From Limnohabitans sp. G3-2 (GTDB lineage: Bacteria > Pseudomonadota > Gammaproteobacteria > Burkholderiales > Burkholderiaceae_C): a DNA stretch of 64,000 bases. A model generated the notes under the pieces. That model did not search any database. It was not told the DNA's origin and was given only the letters and a program-made list of their open reading frames with translations. Below, in pieces: positions 28,221 through 37,775 of this stretch (position 1 is its first letter; every line of letters starts with the position of its first letter). The stretch spans positions 186,001 to 250,000 of the forward strand of contig NZ_NESG01000005.1 in NCBI RefSeq assembly GCF_002778275.1. The letters are read 5' to 3'. Position numbers and translations under genes: made by a program.

Positions 28221-29408
28221 TCACAGCAGTTTGCGCCCCGTCAGGCGTTCGTGTTCGCGCAGGGCGAAGCGGTCGGTCATGCCTGCGATGTAGTCGGCCA
28301 CCGAGCGGTGCAGGTCGGCACTGGCTGCGAAATCGGCGCTCATCTCGGAGGGCTGGGCCACATACGCGGCGAACAACTCGCGCACCACCTGCTGCGCCTG
28401 ACCCGTGGTGTGCATGACCTGCGGGTGGCGGTAGAGCTGGCCGAACAAAAACTGTTTGAGTTCGGTGCTGCGCGCCTTCATCTCGGTGCTGAAAGCCACC
28501 AAAGGCCCCGCTTGGCGGGCCTCTGCCAGCGTCGTCACACCCGAACGGGCAACGCACTGGCGCGTGGTGTCGATCACGTCGTACACCTGGTCGCTCAGCA
28601 TACGGCGGATGGTTTCGTACAAGACGCGGCGCGGCTTTTCAGACAAGCGCGGGTGCTCGGCCAGCGTCTGGCGGTGGTAGTGCGCGAAGAGTTCCACCTG
28701 CAGCAATTGCTCGATGCTGATCAGGCCGGAGCGCACGCCGTCGTCGATGTCGTGCGCGTTGTAGGCAATCGCATCGGCCAGGTTGCACAGCTGCGCTTCC
28801 AGGCTGGGCTGGGTGCGGTCCATGAAACGCCGTCCCACCCCCCCGGGTTCGGCCAACTCCAGCTGTTCGGCGTTGCTGCGCGAGCAGTGCTTGAGCACGC
28901 CCTCGCGGGTTTCAAAGCTCAGGTTCAGACCGTCAAACGCGGGGTAGCGCTCTTCGAGTTGGTCCACCACCCGCAAACTTTGCAGGTTGTGCTCGAAGCC
29001 GCCGTGTTCGCTCATGCAGTCGTTCAGCGCGTCCTGCCCAGCGTGACCGAACGGGGTGTGGCCCAAGTCGTGAGCCAGCGACACGGCTTCGACCAAATCC
29101 TCATGGAGCCCCAGCGCCCGGGCGATGGAGCGGCCCAGCTGGGCCACTTCGATGGAGTGCGTGAGCCGCGTGCGAAACAAGTCGCCTTCGTGGTTCAAAA
29201 ACACCTGTGTTTTGTAAACCAGCCGCCGAAACGCGGTGGAGTGCACGATGCGGTCGCGGTCGCGCTGAAAAGCGTTGCGTGTCGGCGCAGCCGGTTCGGC
29301 AAACCGTCGGCCCCGGCTGTGCGCCGGGTCGCAGGCCAGCGGCGACAAGCGGCTCGGCGCCTGGCTTGAAAGCACCGACACATCCAGTGATTCGGCGAAC
29401 ATGGGCAT
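28221..29408 (-). CDS. dgt: Deoxyguanosinetriphosphate triphosphohydrolase-like protein
   Basis: A 395-residue HD-domain dNTP triphosphohydrolase of the Dgt family (the type 2 subfamily), releasing tripolyphosphate from dGTP or other dNTPs. HD motifs: RLTHSIEVAQ (first His), LAHDLGHTPFGHAG (HD pair), and AIAYNAHDIDDGV (last Asp); RDRDRIVHSTAFRRLVYKTQVF is the conserved entry segment. Start codons at 29408 and 29402 are both ATG; the first forms TGATG with the aroB stop, so coupling with aroB is likely. The order aroK-aroB-dgt downstream of pilQ is common in beta- and gammaproteobacteria. Confidence 0.93.
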   Translation of the reverse strand: MPMFAESLDVSVLSSQAPSRLSPLACDPAHSRGRRFAEPAAPTRNAFQRDRDRIVHSTAFRRLVYKTQVFLNHEGDLFRTRLTHSIEVAQLGRSIARALGLHEDLVEAVSLAHDLGHTPFGHAGQDALNDCMSEHGGFEHNLQSLRVVDQLEERYPAFDGLNLSFETREGVLKHCSRSNAEQLELAEPGGVGRRFMDRTQPSLEAQLCNLADAIAYNAHDIDDGVRSGLISIEQLLQVELFAHYHRQTLAEHPRLSEKPRRVLYETIRRMLSDQVYDVIDTTRQCVARSGVTTLAEARQAGPLVAFSTEMKARSTELKQFLFGQLYRHPQVMHTTGQAQQVVRELFAAYVAQPSEMSADFAASADLHRSVADYIAGMTDRFALREHERLTGRKLL

Positions 29409-30520
29409 CAAGCGCAGCAGGCGTTGATCACCTCGCGCACCATGGCGTCGGGCGCACCGCACACGGTGGCTTGGCCGGGGCCATTGATCACCACAAATTG
29501 GATGTCGCCGCCAATGGCTTTTTTATCGAGGCGCATGTGCTCGATGTAATGGCCTGCGTTGTCGGCCGCGTCAATGACCGGGCCGCGCACGGGCAGCCCC
29601 GCACGCGCGATCAAGGCGCGCAAACGCGCCACAAAAGCGGCGTCGACTTGGCCCAGTCGCTGCGACAGCTCTGCCGCCATGACCATGCCGCAGCCCACGG
29701 CCTCGCCGTGCAGCCAAACGCCAAAGCCCAGACCGGCCTCGATGGCGTGGCCGAAGGTGTGGCCAAAATTCAGGATGGCCCGCAGACCCGCTTCGCGCTC
29801 GTCCTGCCCCACCACCCAGGCCTTGATTTGGCAGCTGCGCTGGACAGCGTGCGCCAGCGCGGCCGGGTCTTGGGCAACGAGCGCATCGATGTTCACCTCG
29901 ATCCAGTCCAGAAAAGCCATGTCGGCGATCGGGCCGTATTTGATGACCTCGGCCAGGCCTGCGCTCAACTCGCGCGGGGGCAAGGTGGCCAAGGTGTTCA
30001 GGTCACAGACCACGCGCACCGGCTGGTAGAACGCGCCAATCATGTTTTTGCCCAGCGGGTGGTTGATGGCGGTTTTGCCGCCGACCGACGAATCCACCTG
30101 CGACAACAAGGTCGTCGGCACCTGCACAAAAGGCACACCGCGCATGTAGCTGGCCGCCGCAAAACCGGTCATGTCGCCCACCACACCGCCGCCCAAAGCA
30201 AACAGCACCGTTTTGCGGTCGCAGCCTTGGCCCAGCAGCGCGTCAAAAATCAGGTTCAGGGTCTGCCAGTCCTTGTGCGCCTCGCCATCGGGCAGCACCA
30301 CGGTGTGCACTTGTTTGTAATGCGGGGCGATGGCGCTGCGCAAAGCGGCTTCGTACAGCGGGGCAATCGTGTCGTTGGTGACGATCATGGCCGTCTGCGC
30401 CTTGGGCAGGCCGGCCCAGCTTTCAGGGCGGCTCAGCAGGCCTTGGCCAATGTGGATGTCGTAACTGCGGTCGTCCAGCGATATGGCAACCGTTTGGATA
30501 GGGGATGTGGACTCGGACAT
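29408..30520 (-). CDS. aroB: 3-dehydroquinate synthase
   Basis: NAD- and Zn-dependent cyclisation of DAHP to 3-dehydroquinate, second step of the shikimate pathway. 370 residues. Motifs: [67 protein letters not shown] and the metal-binding [12 protein letters not shown]. The ATG at 30520 is the family-like start. It lies 19 bp after aroK and overlaps dgt by one base. Confidence 0.97.
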   Translation of the reverse strand: MSESTSPIQTVAISLDDRSYDIHIGQGLLSRPESWAGLPKAQTAMIVTNDTIAPLYEAALRSAIAPHYKQVHTVVLPDGEAHKDWQTLNLIFDALLGQGCDRKTVLFALGGGVVGDMTGFAAASYMRGVPFVQVPTTLLSQVDSSVGGKTAINHPLGKNMIGAFYQPVRVVCDLNTLATLPPRELSAGLAEVIKYGPIADMAFLDWIEVNIDALVAQDPAALAHAVQRSCQIKAWVVGQDEREAGLRAILNFGHTFGHAIEAGLGFGVWLHGEAVGCGMVMAAELSQRLGQVDAAFVARLRALIARAGLPVRGPVIDAADNAGHYIEHMRLDKKAIGGDIQFVVINGPGQATVCGAPDAMVREVINACCA

Positions 30521-30539
30521 AGCCCTCAAGTGTAGGCGC

Positions 30540-31139
30540 TCAGGGCTGCAGTTTGGGTGGTGACGGTGCCTGCGCATGGGCCGGCAGATGCCCGGCCAGT
30601 TCCAGCTGCATGGTGATCATGTTGACCAAAGTGGCCACAGAGGGACGCCCGGTTTCGATCACAAAGTGGGCGGCTTGGCGGTACAGCGGGTCTCGCGCCT
30701 CAAACAAGGTCCGCAAGCGGTTCAAGGGGTCGTCCACCTGCAGCAAGGGGCGGGCTTTGTCGTGGCGCACACGGCGAAACACATCTTCGGGCGTGGACCG
30801 CAGGTAAACCACTTGGCCCCGCTCGTGCAAACGGCGGCGGTTGGCTTCGCGCAGCACTGCACCGCCCCCTGTGGCGATCACCCCGTGGTGCGATTGGGTC
30901 AGTTCGTGGAGCACTTGCTCTTCCACATCCCGAAAGCTGTCTTCGCCTTCGCGGGCAAAAAACTCCCGTATCGAGCAGCCCAATTGGTGCTCGATCACAT
31001 GGTCAGAGTCCACAAACGGCACATCCAACCGGCGTGCCAATTGCCTGCCGATGGTGGTTTTGCCCGAACCTGGAAGGCCCACGAAGATGATGCTCAAGGA
31101 AATCTCACACTGAAAAAGCCGCTCGGGACGCCATGTCAA
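30540..31139 (-). CDS. aroK: Shikimate kinase
   Basis: ATP-dependent phosphorylation of shikimate. Walker A GLPGSGKT, the shikimate-binding [23 protein letters not shown], and TGGGAVL are all present. No ATG lies in frame near the N-terminus. TTG at 31139 has GAGGG just upstream and gives 199 residues, about 14 longer than expected; TTG at 31097 would give 185 residues, nearer the family length, but has a weaker ribosome-binding site. The gene is downstream of pilQ and upstream of aroB. Confidence 0.92.
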   Translation of the reverse strand: MTWRPERLFQCEISLSIIFVGLPGSGKTTIGRQLARRLDVPFVDSDHVIEHQLGCSIREFFAREGEDSFRDVEEQVLHELTQSHHGVIATGGGAVLREANRRRLHERGQVVYLRSTPEDVFRRVRHDKARPLLQVDDPLNRLRTLFEARDPLYRQAAHFVIETGRPSVATLVNMITMQLELAGHLPAHAQAPSPPKLQP

Positions 31140-31210
31140 CGGCCCTCACTTTGAATGCAAAGAGTGTATTCGACCTGCTGCCGACACTTTCCAATGGCCA
31201 TGCGCAGGGC

Positions 31211-32659
31211 CTAGGGGGAAATGTTCTCGGATGAGACGTTCGCAGGGCCATCCGCGACCACCCGGGGCGTCAAAAAAATCAGCAGCTCGCTTTTGCGCTG
31301 GGTTTGGTCGCGCTTTTTAAACAACCAGCCCAAACCCGGCACGTCGCCCAAACCGGGCACTTTGGCATCGTCACTGCGACGGGTCTCCTCGTAAATGCCG
31401 CCCAGCACCACCGTCCCCCCGTCTTCGACGCGCACTTGGGTTTTCACATGCTTGGTGTTGATGGCATAACCGGCTGCCGTGATCTGACCCACGCTGTCGC
31501 GGTTCACATCCACCTCCAACACCACAGAACCATCGGGCGTGATCTGGGGCGTCACCTCCAGCTTGAGGTTGGCCTTTCTGAAGGAAATGGCGGTCACCCC
31601 GTTGCCCGCGGCGGTTAAATAAGGCAACTCGGTGCCCTGCTCGATCAAGGCTTTGGTCTGGTCGGCCGTCACCACCCGAGGCCGCGACACCACCTTGCCC
31701 AGCCCGGCGGCTTCCAGGGCCGAGATTTCGACATTGATGAACCGGTCGGCAGCGGCATTGAAGAGCGACACCGCAAAGGTCGCTGGGGTGCTGACCGTTT
31801 GCCCCGCCAGCCCTGCAGGCAGGTTCACTTGTTGGCCCGCCACCGTCCCGGCGGCTGCGGGCGGGAGACTGGCGCCCACCGCCAAGGTATTGGACCGCCC
31901 CTGCACCTGCAGGGGAACCGCCAGGGCAGAGCCCAAGCGCACCCCGAGCGACTGGCCAAACTGGTCATCCGCCTCCACGATTCTTGCCTCGATCAAGATT
32001 TGCCGGACAGGCACATCCAGCAGCACCAGCATTTTTTGCAGGTCTTGCAAACGGCCAGGCAGGTCCAGAATGAAAAGTTGGTTGGTGCGGGGTTCGGCCA
32101 AAACACTGCCGCGGGCACTCAACCAACGCCCAGCGCTGCTGCCCGCGGCACCCCCTTGCAAGCGCTGAGCCACTTCAGTGGCGCGGGCGTACTGCAAGCG
32201 CAGCGACATCATGTGAAGAGGGCTGACCGCGTCCAAAGCCGCCTGGGCATCCAGTTGTTTTTTTTCGCGCAAGGCCCACTCACCTTGCGGCGAAATCCAC
32301 ACCACGCGACCTTCTTGGCGCGCCAGCAGGCCCTTGGATTGCAGCACGATGTCCAGCGCTTGTGGCCAGGGCACATCGCTCAAACGCACACTGACCGGGC
32401 CCGTCACACTGTCGGTGGGCACCAGATGCAAGCCTGAAAAATCGGCAAACACCTGCAACAAGGCTTTGATGTCGATGTGTTGGAAATTCAAGCTGATGGG
32501 CTTGGCATGGAGCACCGAAGTGGAGGGCCATGAGGGGTTGACCACCGTCCAAACGGGGGGCGAAGGCGGGGCATGGGTTTGCCCCAAAACCGCACTGGAT
32601 GGGTCAAGACCCGCCAGCCACAAGCCAATGGATGCGCCCAAATGGGTCATTTTTTTCAT
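31211..32659 (-). CDS. pilQ: Type IV pilus secretin PilQ, short form
   Basis: Outer-membrane secretin of the type IV pilus machine, 482 residues against roughly 700 for typical PilQ. A signal-like N-terminus is followed by an STN-like domain (SLNFQHIDIKALLQVFADFSG, about residues 56-120), one secretin N1-type domain (SLRLQYARATEVAQRLQ) and the C-terminal secretin barrel (QILIEARIVEADDQFGQSLG, ending GWLFKKRDQTQRKSELLIFLTP). The AMIN repeats that bind peptidoglycan in usual PilQ proteins are missing. Start overlaps the preceding gene by 4 bp. Confidence 0.9.
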   Translation of the reverse strand: MKKMTHLGASIGLWLAGLDPSSAVLGQTHAPPSPPVWTVVNPSWPSTSVLHAKPISLNFQHIDIKALLQVFADFSGLHLVPTDSVTGPVSVRLSDVPWPQALDIVLQSKGLLARQEGRVVWISPQGEWALREKKQLDAQAALDAVSPLHMMSLRLQYARATEVAQRLQGGAAGSSAGRWLSARGSVLAEPRTNQLFILDLPGRLQDLQKMLVLLDVPVRQILIEARIVEADDQFGQSLGVRLGSALAVPLQVQGRSNTLAVGASLPPAAAGTVAGQQVNLPAGLAGQTVSTPATFAVSLFNAAADRFINVEISALEAAGLGKVVSRPRVVTADQTKALIEQGTELPYLTAAGNGVTAISFRKANLKLEVTPQITPDGSVVLEVDVNRDSVGQITAAGYAINTKHVKTQVRVEDGGTVVLGGIYEETRRSDDAKVPGLGDVPGLGWLFKKRDQTQRKSELLIFLTPRVVADGPANVSSENISP

Positions 32660-33813
32660 GGGGGTGAACTCCCAGTGTTAAGGCCCGGATGGATGCTGGG
32701 CTTGGATGGGCCTGGCAAGACACCTGGTATGACGCCTGCCATGACACCTGCCGACAGCCCCCCCGAGCCACCCACTTGAGCCGTGTCAGCCCAAGGCAGT
32801 TCCAGCGCGGGCCCCTTGCCCAAACGCACGTGCACCCCCAGGTCGGTGATGGCGGCCACCCGATGCCCCTCCAAAGAGATGCGTTGGCCCTGCGTCACCT
32901 TGACCGCGTGCGCGCCGGCTGAGACAAACGCTTGCCGTTCATCGCCGTGTCGCCACAAGCCGGCCAATCGGATGCGTGCCCAAGGCCATTGCCTGGGGTC
33001 ATCCGGCAAGGCCGACACACCCGCCTCGCCAGCAGAGCGCCCTGCGGCGCCTGTGGGCGGCACCTGTGCGACCGCCTGCGTCGTCTGCAGATCCGCTGCC
33101 GATGAACCGCTGGGTGCAAACAAGGCGGTGCGCGAATGAGCGGATGGCCGCGCGCCCTGTTGCACAGCCGCCACCCAATCGGCCAACGCCAACGCATCGG
33201 ACGGCGGCCCTTCGGCAGAACGCATCCAAACGCGCATCACGGCATCCATTTGCACTTCGCCGGGTTGGGGCGTGGCCACCACGCTGATGCGCTCAAGGGC
33301 ACACACCGGCCCACTTTCGGCGCAAGCCGCCCAGACCCGCACCCAATCGTCAAAGCGCCCCACCACCCGCCATGCGGCCGCGTGGCTGACCCCTGCATCG
33401 CCTCGCCCAACCGGGCCGTTGGAAGGCATGGGCTGCAAGAACACAAGCCGCAAATCATGGGTCGCCAAAATTTGCTGCCACGCCGCCCACAGGTTGTCTG
33501 GCCGGGTCGACACAGGCAACTGACTGAAAAGGCGCTGCGCTTGGGGCCCCGAATCGACGTCGGTGGCCGCCACTTTTTCCGGTGTGGCGCCAGCAGCACT
33601 GGGGCGCAGGTCTGCCAATTGCTGAGCCAGCCGAGCATGCGCTTGAAGCGCTGAGGCGTAAGACTCGCCCACCTCAGGCTGAGCCAGCCACATCCCCCCC
33701 AGGCCCAGGGCCCATCCCGCGAAGGCATAGCCCCAACGGCGCAAGCCACGCTGCGCCAGTCTTTGCAGGTGAGGCCAAGCCCATGCGCCTGATGGCCATG
33801 CGATGGGGCTCAT
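32656..33813 (-). CDS. Probable PilO-PilP fusion protein
   Basis: A 385-residue protein where separate pilO and pilP genes are expected. N-terminal part: cytoplasmic tail, one transmembrane helix (about 28-44), a short helical stretch, then a PilO-like ferredoxin-fold domain (NLWAAWQQILATHDLRLVFL to about residue 185, including WRVVGRFDDWVRVWAAC). A Pro/Ala/Ser-rich linker of about 90 residues follows. The C-terminal part (about 278-341: WARIRLAGLWRHGDERQAFV, KVTQGQRI, ITDLGVHVRLGKG) resembles the PilP beta domain. No PilP lipobox is present, consistent with anchoring through the PilO helix. Overlaps pilN and pilQ by 4 bp each. Confidence 0.7.
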   Translation of the reverse strand: MSPIAWPSGAWAWPHLQRLAQRGLRRWGYAFAGWALGLGGMWLAQPEVGESYASALQAHARLAQQLADLRPSAAGATPEKVAATDVDSGPQAQRLFSQLPVSTRPDNLWAAWQQILATHDLRLVFLQPMPSNGPVGRGDAGVSHAAAWRVVGRFDDWVRVWAACAESGPVCALERISVVATPQPGEVQMDAVMRVWMRSAEGPPSDALALADWVAAVQQGARPSAHSRTALFAPSGSSAADLQTTQAVAQVPPTGAAGRSAGEAGVSALPDDPRQWPWARIRLAGLWRHGDERQAFVSAGAHAVKVTQGQRISLEGHRVAAITDLGVHVRLGKGPALELPWADTAQVGGSGGLSAGVMAGVIPGVLPGPSKPSIHPGLNTGSSPP

Positions 33814-34388
33814 GGCTGCACCTTGAGCGCGGGTTCAGCCTGTGTCAGCCGGGCACCGAGCAAGGCCGGCCAAGTGGTTTGCCAGACGAACTCCACTTGG
33901 GATGCCGGCCCCATGGCCATGTCTTTGAGGCTCAGGTCTTGCCCCCATTGCTCAGACAGGCTTTGGCGCGCAGCGGCCATGGCTTCGAAGCGGCTGAACT
34001 CGCCATGCCAAGCCACATGGTCGGCATCCGCATTCAAGCGCGACAGCCTCAGACCTTCCTGGGCCATGTCCTGCATCCGCTCATGCACGGCCATCCAGGC
34101 CTGTTGGTGCGTGGCGATGCGCTGCAAATGCAGGTCTTGCTCCACCTGCAGACGCTGGCGCAACTGCTGCTGAGCCGCGTCCTTGGCCTGTTGCGTGCGT
34201 GCAAGCCACTCCGATTGGAGCTGACTGTGTGCCCCTTGGAGCCGCAGCGTCTCAGCCGTTTGCCACTGCTGCCCGCACCAGGCCAGCGAACAGCCCACCA
34301 CCACACCCGCCCCACTGGTCCACCAGCGGTGGAACACCCTGCGCTGATGAGCCAGGCCAGGATGGCTCAATAAATTGAACGGGCGCAT
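33810..34388 (-). CDS. pilN: PilN-like type IV pilus assembly protein
   Basis: A 192-residue bitopic inner-membrane protein. The N-terminal FNLLSHPGLAHQRR corresponds to the INLLP motif through which PilN contacts PilM; a hydrophobic segment follows (about 25-41), then a long Gln/Arg-rich coiled coil (about 42-105) and a small periplasmic domain. ATG at 34388 forms TGATG with the pilM stop; a GTG three codons upstream is possible. Called from position and architecture, since overall similarity is modest. Confidence 0.75.
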   Translation of the reverse strand: MRPFNLLSHPGLAHQRRVFHRWWTSGAGVVVGCSLAWCGQQWQTAETLRLQGAHSQLQSEWLARTQQAKDAAQQQLRQRLQVEQDLHLQRIATHQQAWMAVHERMQDMAQEGLRLSRLNADADHVAWHGEFSRFEAMAAARQSLSEQWGQDLSLKDMAMGPASQVEFVWQTTWPALLGARLTQAEPALKVQP

Positions 34389-35146
34389 CAATGCCACGCC
34401 TTCAGCGCCAAGCCAGCGGCCACCAAGCGAGCGCCACCCGGCGTGCGCATGATCTGATCAAGGGCTTGCGCGATGGTGTCGTCGGATTCCTCTGAAGGCG
34501 CCGCCGACGCGTCGGGCGGCCGGGGCATCACCCGGTCCAATTCGAATTGCCAGTCTTGCGGCGCTTGGGTCAACAAGCTGAGCGACCCACCCTTCAAAGC
34601 GCGAACGCCCCGCTGTGCCGCCTGTTGTTCCATTTCGACGGCCGCCAAACGCCAACCCGCGGCCCGGATACAGTTTTTGTACACCGCCATTTGCGCTTGT
34701 GCACAGCCCACCCAATGCACACGCCGCACCAAACCATCACTGTAGGGGGCCGGCTCAAAATCAAAATGGACCTCGTCAGGCGCCAATTGCAAGGCTTGTG
34801 CGACGTCCAGCTGCACCTCGTACAGCCAGTCTTTTTCTGGCCATTCGAGCGGAAAGTCGATGAAACCCTCATGGACAAAATCTCTGGGCAAAGCCATGTT
34901 CAGTCGCCGGTGGGCACCCCCCCGAGCACGGGCGTGTTGGCGCAAATGCGCACTCAAACCACTCAGGTCGGTCGTGTCGGCTTCGCTCAAGGGACGCCAT
35001 GTGGCCCATGTCTGCACTTTGACCAAGGCACTGCTTTGCCGAACCAATCCGGCCAACAGCCAGGCACCGTCCATCGGCGCCATGCCCCATGCGTGACGAA
35101 CGGCCCCTCGGGCCCACCTTTGCCACCAATGCGCCAATCCGTGCAT
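34388..35146 (-). CDS. pilM: PilM-like pilus assembly protein, short
   Basis: A 252-residue protein in the PilM position of the operon, about 100 residues shorter than usual. The segment RLNMALPRDFVHEGFIDFP followed by an acidic helix (EVQLDVAQAL) and VHFDFEPAP matches the PilM 1B/2-type region, and VHWVGCAQAQMAVYKNCIRAAGW resembles the following strand-helix. The glycine-rich nucleotide-binding loop near the N-terminus of actin-like PilM proteins is not evident (here MDGAWLLAGLVRQSSALVKV). GGGAGG precedes the ATG at 35146. Probably the cytoplasmic partner of PilN; ATP binding is doubtful. Confidence 0.65.
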   Translation of the reverse strand: MHGLAHWWQRWARGAVRHAWGMAPMDGAWLLAGLVRQSSALVKVQTWATWRPLSEADTTDLSGLSAHLRQHARARGGAHRRLNMALPRDFVHEGFIDFPLEWPEKDWLYEVQLDVAQALQLAPDEVHFDFEPAPYSDGLVRRVHWVGCAQAQMAVYKNCIRAAGWRLAAVEMEQQAAQRGVRALKGGSLSLLTQAPQDWQFELDRVMPRPPDASAAPSEESDDTIAQALDQIMRTPGGARLVAAGLALKAWH

Positions 35147-35332
35147 GTTGAGCCTCCCTGAAAGTGCCCAGATCCGACTGAACAGGGCAGTTTTGTAACA
35201 TGAATCCGCTTGAATGATCATTTTTAAAAACAAAATCATTCATTTTTAAATTGGGTTTGACCCATACTTCCAGTCGATTTTTTTATAATGGACAAGCGCT
35301 GTGCAACTCGCACGCTGCCTCAAAGCCCACCT
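35147..35332. promoter_or_regulatory. Divergent promoter region pilM / ponA
   Basis: An AT-rich stretch separates the divergent starts. TATAAT at 35284-35289 is a perfect -10 element for ponA, preceded by a T-run; TTGACC at 35257-35262 is too far (21 bp) to be a standard -35, so a better fit is the weak CCCATA at 35261-35266 (17 bp). A start site near 35296 would give a 37-nt leader before the ponA ATG at 35333. Confidence 0.5.
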
Positions 35333-37723
35333 ATGCCTGCCCACCACAACGCCTCTCCAGAAAAACAAAGCCCCTCGGCGACCATCGGTACAGGGGGCCC
35401 CCTGTCTTGGGCCCTCAAGTTGGGGGCGTGGGGCGTGGGCCTGGCCGTTGCGGGATTGGCTGCGATCTTGTTGGTGGTGGGTGTGGCCATGGTCATGGCG
35501 TACCCGAACTTGCCGGACATCTCGGACCTGGCCGACTACAAACCCAAACTGCCGCTGCGCGTGTTCACGGCAGATGGCCAACTGATGGGTGAGTTTGGAG
35601 AAGAACGCCGCAACCTCACGCCCATCAAAGACATTCCGAAAGTGATGAAAGACGCGGTGCTGTCCATCGAAGACAACCGCTTCTACCAACACGGCGGCGT
35701 CGACTATTTGGGCATTTTGCGTGCGGGCATTGCCAATATCGGCCGCATGAAAAGCCAAGGCGCGTCGACCATCACCATGCAGGTGGCCCGCAATGTGTAC
35801 CTGTCATCAGAGAAAACCTACACCCGCAAAATTTATGAAATTTTGCTGACCTACAAGCTCGAGCACCTGTTGACCAAGGATCAGATCCTTGAGATTTACA
35901 TGAACCAGATCTTCTTGGGCAACCGGGCTTATGGTTTTGCCTCGGCCGCAGAAACTTACTTTGGCAAACCCCTCAAAGACATCACCGTCGCCGAAGCGGC
36001 CATGTTGGCTGGACTGCCCAAAGCACCCTCGGCCTACAACCCGATCAGCAACCCCAAACGCGCCCGTTCACGCCAGCTCTACATCATTGAGCGGATGGAA
36101 GAAAACCAGTACATCACGGCGGCCCAGGCCAGGGCAGCCAAGAGCGAGCCGCTCAAACTGCGCTCGGCGGCCGACAAAAAAATCCTGCACGCGGAATACG
36201 TGGCAGAAACCGTGCGCCAAATGGTCTTTGCCCAGTACGGCCAAGAGACGTACACCCGTGGCCTGAACGTGTACACCACGGTCCAGTCGACCGAGCAGAT
36301 GGCGGCATACAAAGCCTTGCGCCAAGGCATCATGGATTTTGAGCGCCGCCAGATTTACCGCGGCCCAGAGAAATTCATCGATCTGCCGAGCGACCCTCAA
36401 AAGATGGACGACGCCATCGATGACGCCCTGGAAGAGCACCCTGACAATGGCGACGTGTTGTCGGCCGTGGTGCTCGAAGCCTCGCCCCGCAAAGTGGTGG
36501 TGATTCGTCAAAACGGCGAACAAATCACCCTCTCTGGTGACGGCCTCAAGCCCGCGCAATCGGGACTGTCCGACAAGACCCCCCCGGCCAAACAGATCCG
36601 CAAAGGCGCTTTGATCCGCGTCACGCAAACGCCCAAAGGCGCTTGGGAGATCACCCAACTGCCCGAAGTGGAAGGTGCCTTGGTCGCCATCACCCCCCAA
36701 ACGGGCGCCATCCGCGCCTTGGTCGGAGGCTTTGACTTTGCCAAAAACAAATTCAACCATGTGACGCAGGCTTGGCGCCAGCCCGGCTCGAGCTTCAAAC
36801 CCTTCATCTATTCGGCCGCCCTCGAAAAAGGCTTCACGCCAGCCACCATGGTGAACGACGCCCCCTTGTTTTTTGACAGCGGCGTCACAGGCGGACAGCC
36901 CTGGGAACCCAAAAACTACGATGGCAAGTTTGACGGGCTCATGAGTTTGCGCACAGGCTTGGCCAAATCGAAAAACATGGTCTCCATTCGCGTCTTGCAG
37001 GCCGTCGGGCCTCGGCCAGCGCAGGAGTGGGTGACCCGTTTTGGCTTTGATGAAGACAAACACCCCGCCTTTTTGACCATGGCGCTGGGTGCGGGTTCGG
37101 TCACCCCCATGCAAATGGCGACGGGTTACTCGGTGTTTGCAAACGGCGGGCACTTGGTTCAACCCCACCTCATCACCCGCATCACCGACTTCAAGGACCG
37201 CGTCTTGGTCGACAGCCCTGCTGTGGCGCAGTTGGGCGAGACACCCGTCATCCCTGCACGGAACGCTTTTGTCATGACCAGTTTGCTGCAAGAGGTCACG
37301 CGATCGGGCACCGCCGCCCGCGCCCAAGGCACCCTCAAGCGGCCTGACATTTACGGCAAAACCGGCACAACCAACGATGCGATGGACGCCTGGTTTGCGG
37401 GCTACCAAACCAACTTGGCCGCCGTGGTCTGGATTGGCTACGACACCCCACGCAAATTGGGCGATCGGGAAACAGGCGGTGGCTTGAGTTTGCCGGTGTG
37501 GATCAGTTTCATGGAAACCGCTTTGCGCAGTGTGCCCATTTCCGAGCCCCCCGTGCCCGAAGGCCTTGTCCATGTGAGCGGCGATTGGATGTACGAGGAG
37601 TACGCCAAAGGGGGTGGCATCAGCAGCCTGGGCGCTGGCAACGACAGCTCAGGCAAATCGAGCAACGCTGCCATGCCTCCCGCCGAAGAGCGCAGCCGGA
37701 TTTTGGACCTGTTCAGGAACTGA
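35333..37723 (+). CDS. mrcA: Penicillin-binding protein 1A
   Basis: Bifunctional peptidoglycan glycosyltransferase/transpeptidase anchored in the inner membrane, 796 residues. Cytoplasmic tail, transmembrane helix (about 25-50), GT51 domain with the catalytic Glu in AVLSIEDNRFYQHGGVDY (about 110-127) and QGASTITMQVARN, an OB-like linker, then the transpeptidase with SxxK in PGSSFKPFIYS (Ser near 486), SKNM, and KTGTTNDAMDAWFAGY (about 675). The ATG at 35333 is preferred because an upstream ATG at 35288 lies inside the -10 box. Divergent from the pil operon as in many proteobacteria. Confidence 0.96.
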   Translation: MPAHHNASPEKQSPSATIGTGGPLSWALKLGAWGVGLAVAGLAAILLVVGVAMVMAYPNLPDISDLADYKPKLPLRVFTADGQLMGEFGEERRNLTPIKDIPKVMKDAVLSIEDNRFYQHGGVDYLGILRAGIANIGRMKSQGASTITMQVARNVYLSSEKTYTRKIYEILLTYKLEHLLTKDQILEIYMNQIFLGNRAYGFASAAETYFGKPLKDITVAEAAMLAGLPKAPSAYNPISNPKRARSRQLYIIERMEENQYITAAQARAAKSEPLKLRSAADKKILHAEYVAETVRQMVFAQYGQETYTRGLNVYTTVQSTEQMAAYKALRQGIMDFERRQIYRGPEKFIDLPSDPQKMDDAIDDALEEHPDNGDVLSAVVLEASPRKVVVIRQNGEQITLSGDGLKPAQSGLSDKTPPAKQIRKGALIRVTQTPKGAWEITQLPEVEGALVAITPQTGAIRALVGGFDFAKNKFNHVTQAWRQPGSSFKPFIYSAALEKGFTPATMVNDAPLFFDSGVTGGQPWEPKNYDGKFDGLMSLRTGLAKSKNMVSIRVLQAVGPRPAQEWVTRFGFDEDKHPAFLTMALGAGSVTPMQMATGYSVFANGGHLVQPHLITRITDFKDRVLVDSPAVAQLGETPVIPARNAFVMTSLLQEVTRSGTAARAQGTLKRPDIYGKTGTTNDAMDAWFAGYQTNLAAVVWIGYDTPRKLGDRETGGGLSLPVWISFMETALRSVPISEPPVPEGLVHVSGDWMYEEYAKGGGISSLGAGNDSSGKSSNAAMPPAEERSRILDLFRN

Positions 37724-37775
37724 GTGGCCGCACAAAAGCCATCGGCCTTGAACCGTCCAAGAATCCGTCAGGGTC

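Noticed and set aside
26958..29369. An 803-codon plus-strand open frame opposite the MFS and dgt genes
   Set aside because: Antisense shadow; composition is Gln/His/Arg/Ala repeats and the sense genes carry clear motifs.
35257..35289. TTGACC plus TATAAT as a standard ponA promoter
   Set aside because: The spacing is 21 bp, too long for a normal sigma-70 promoter; only the -10 element is retained.
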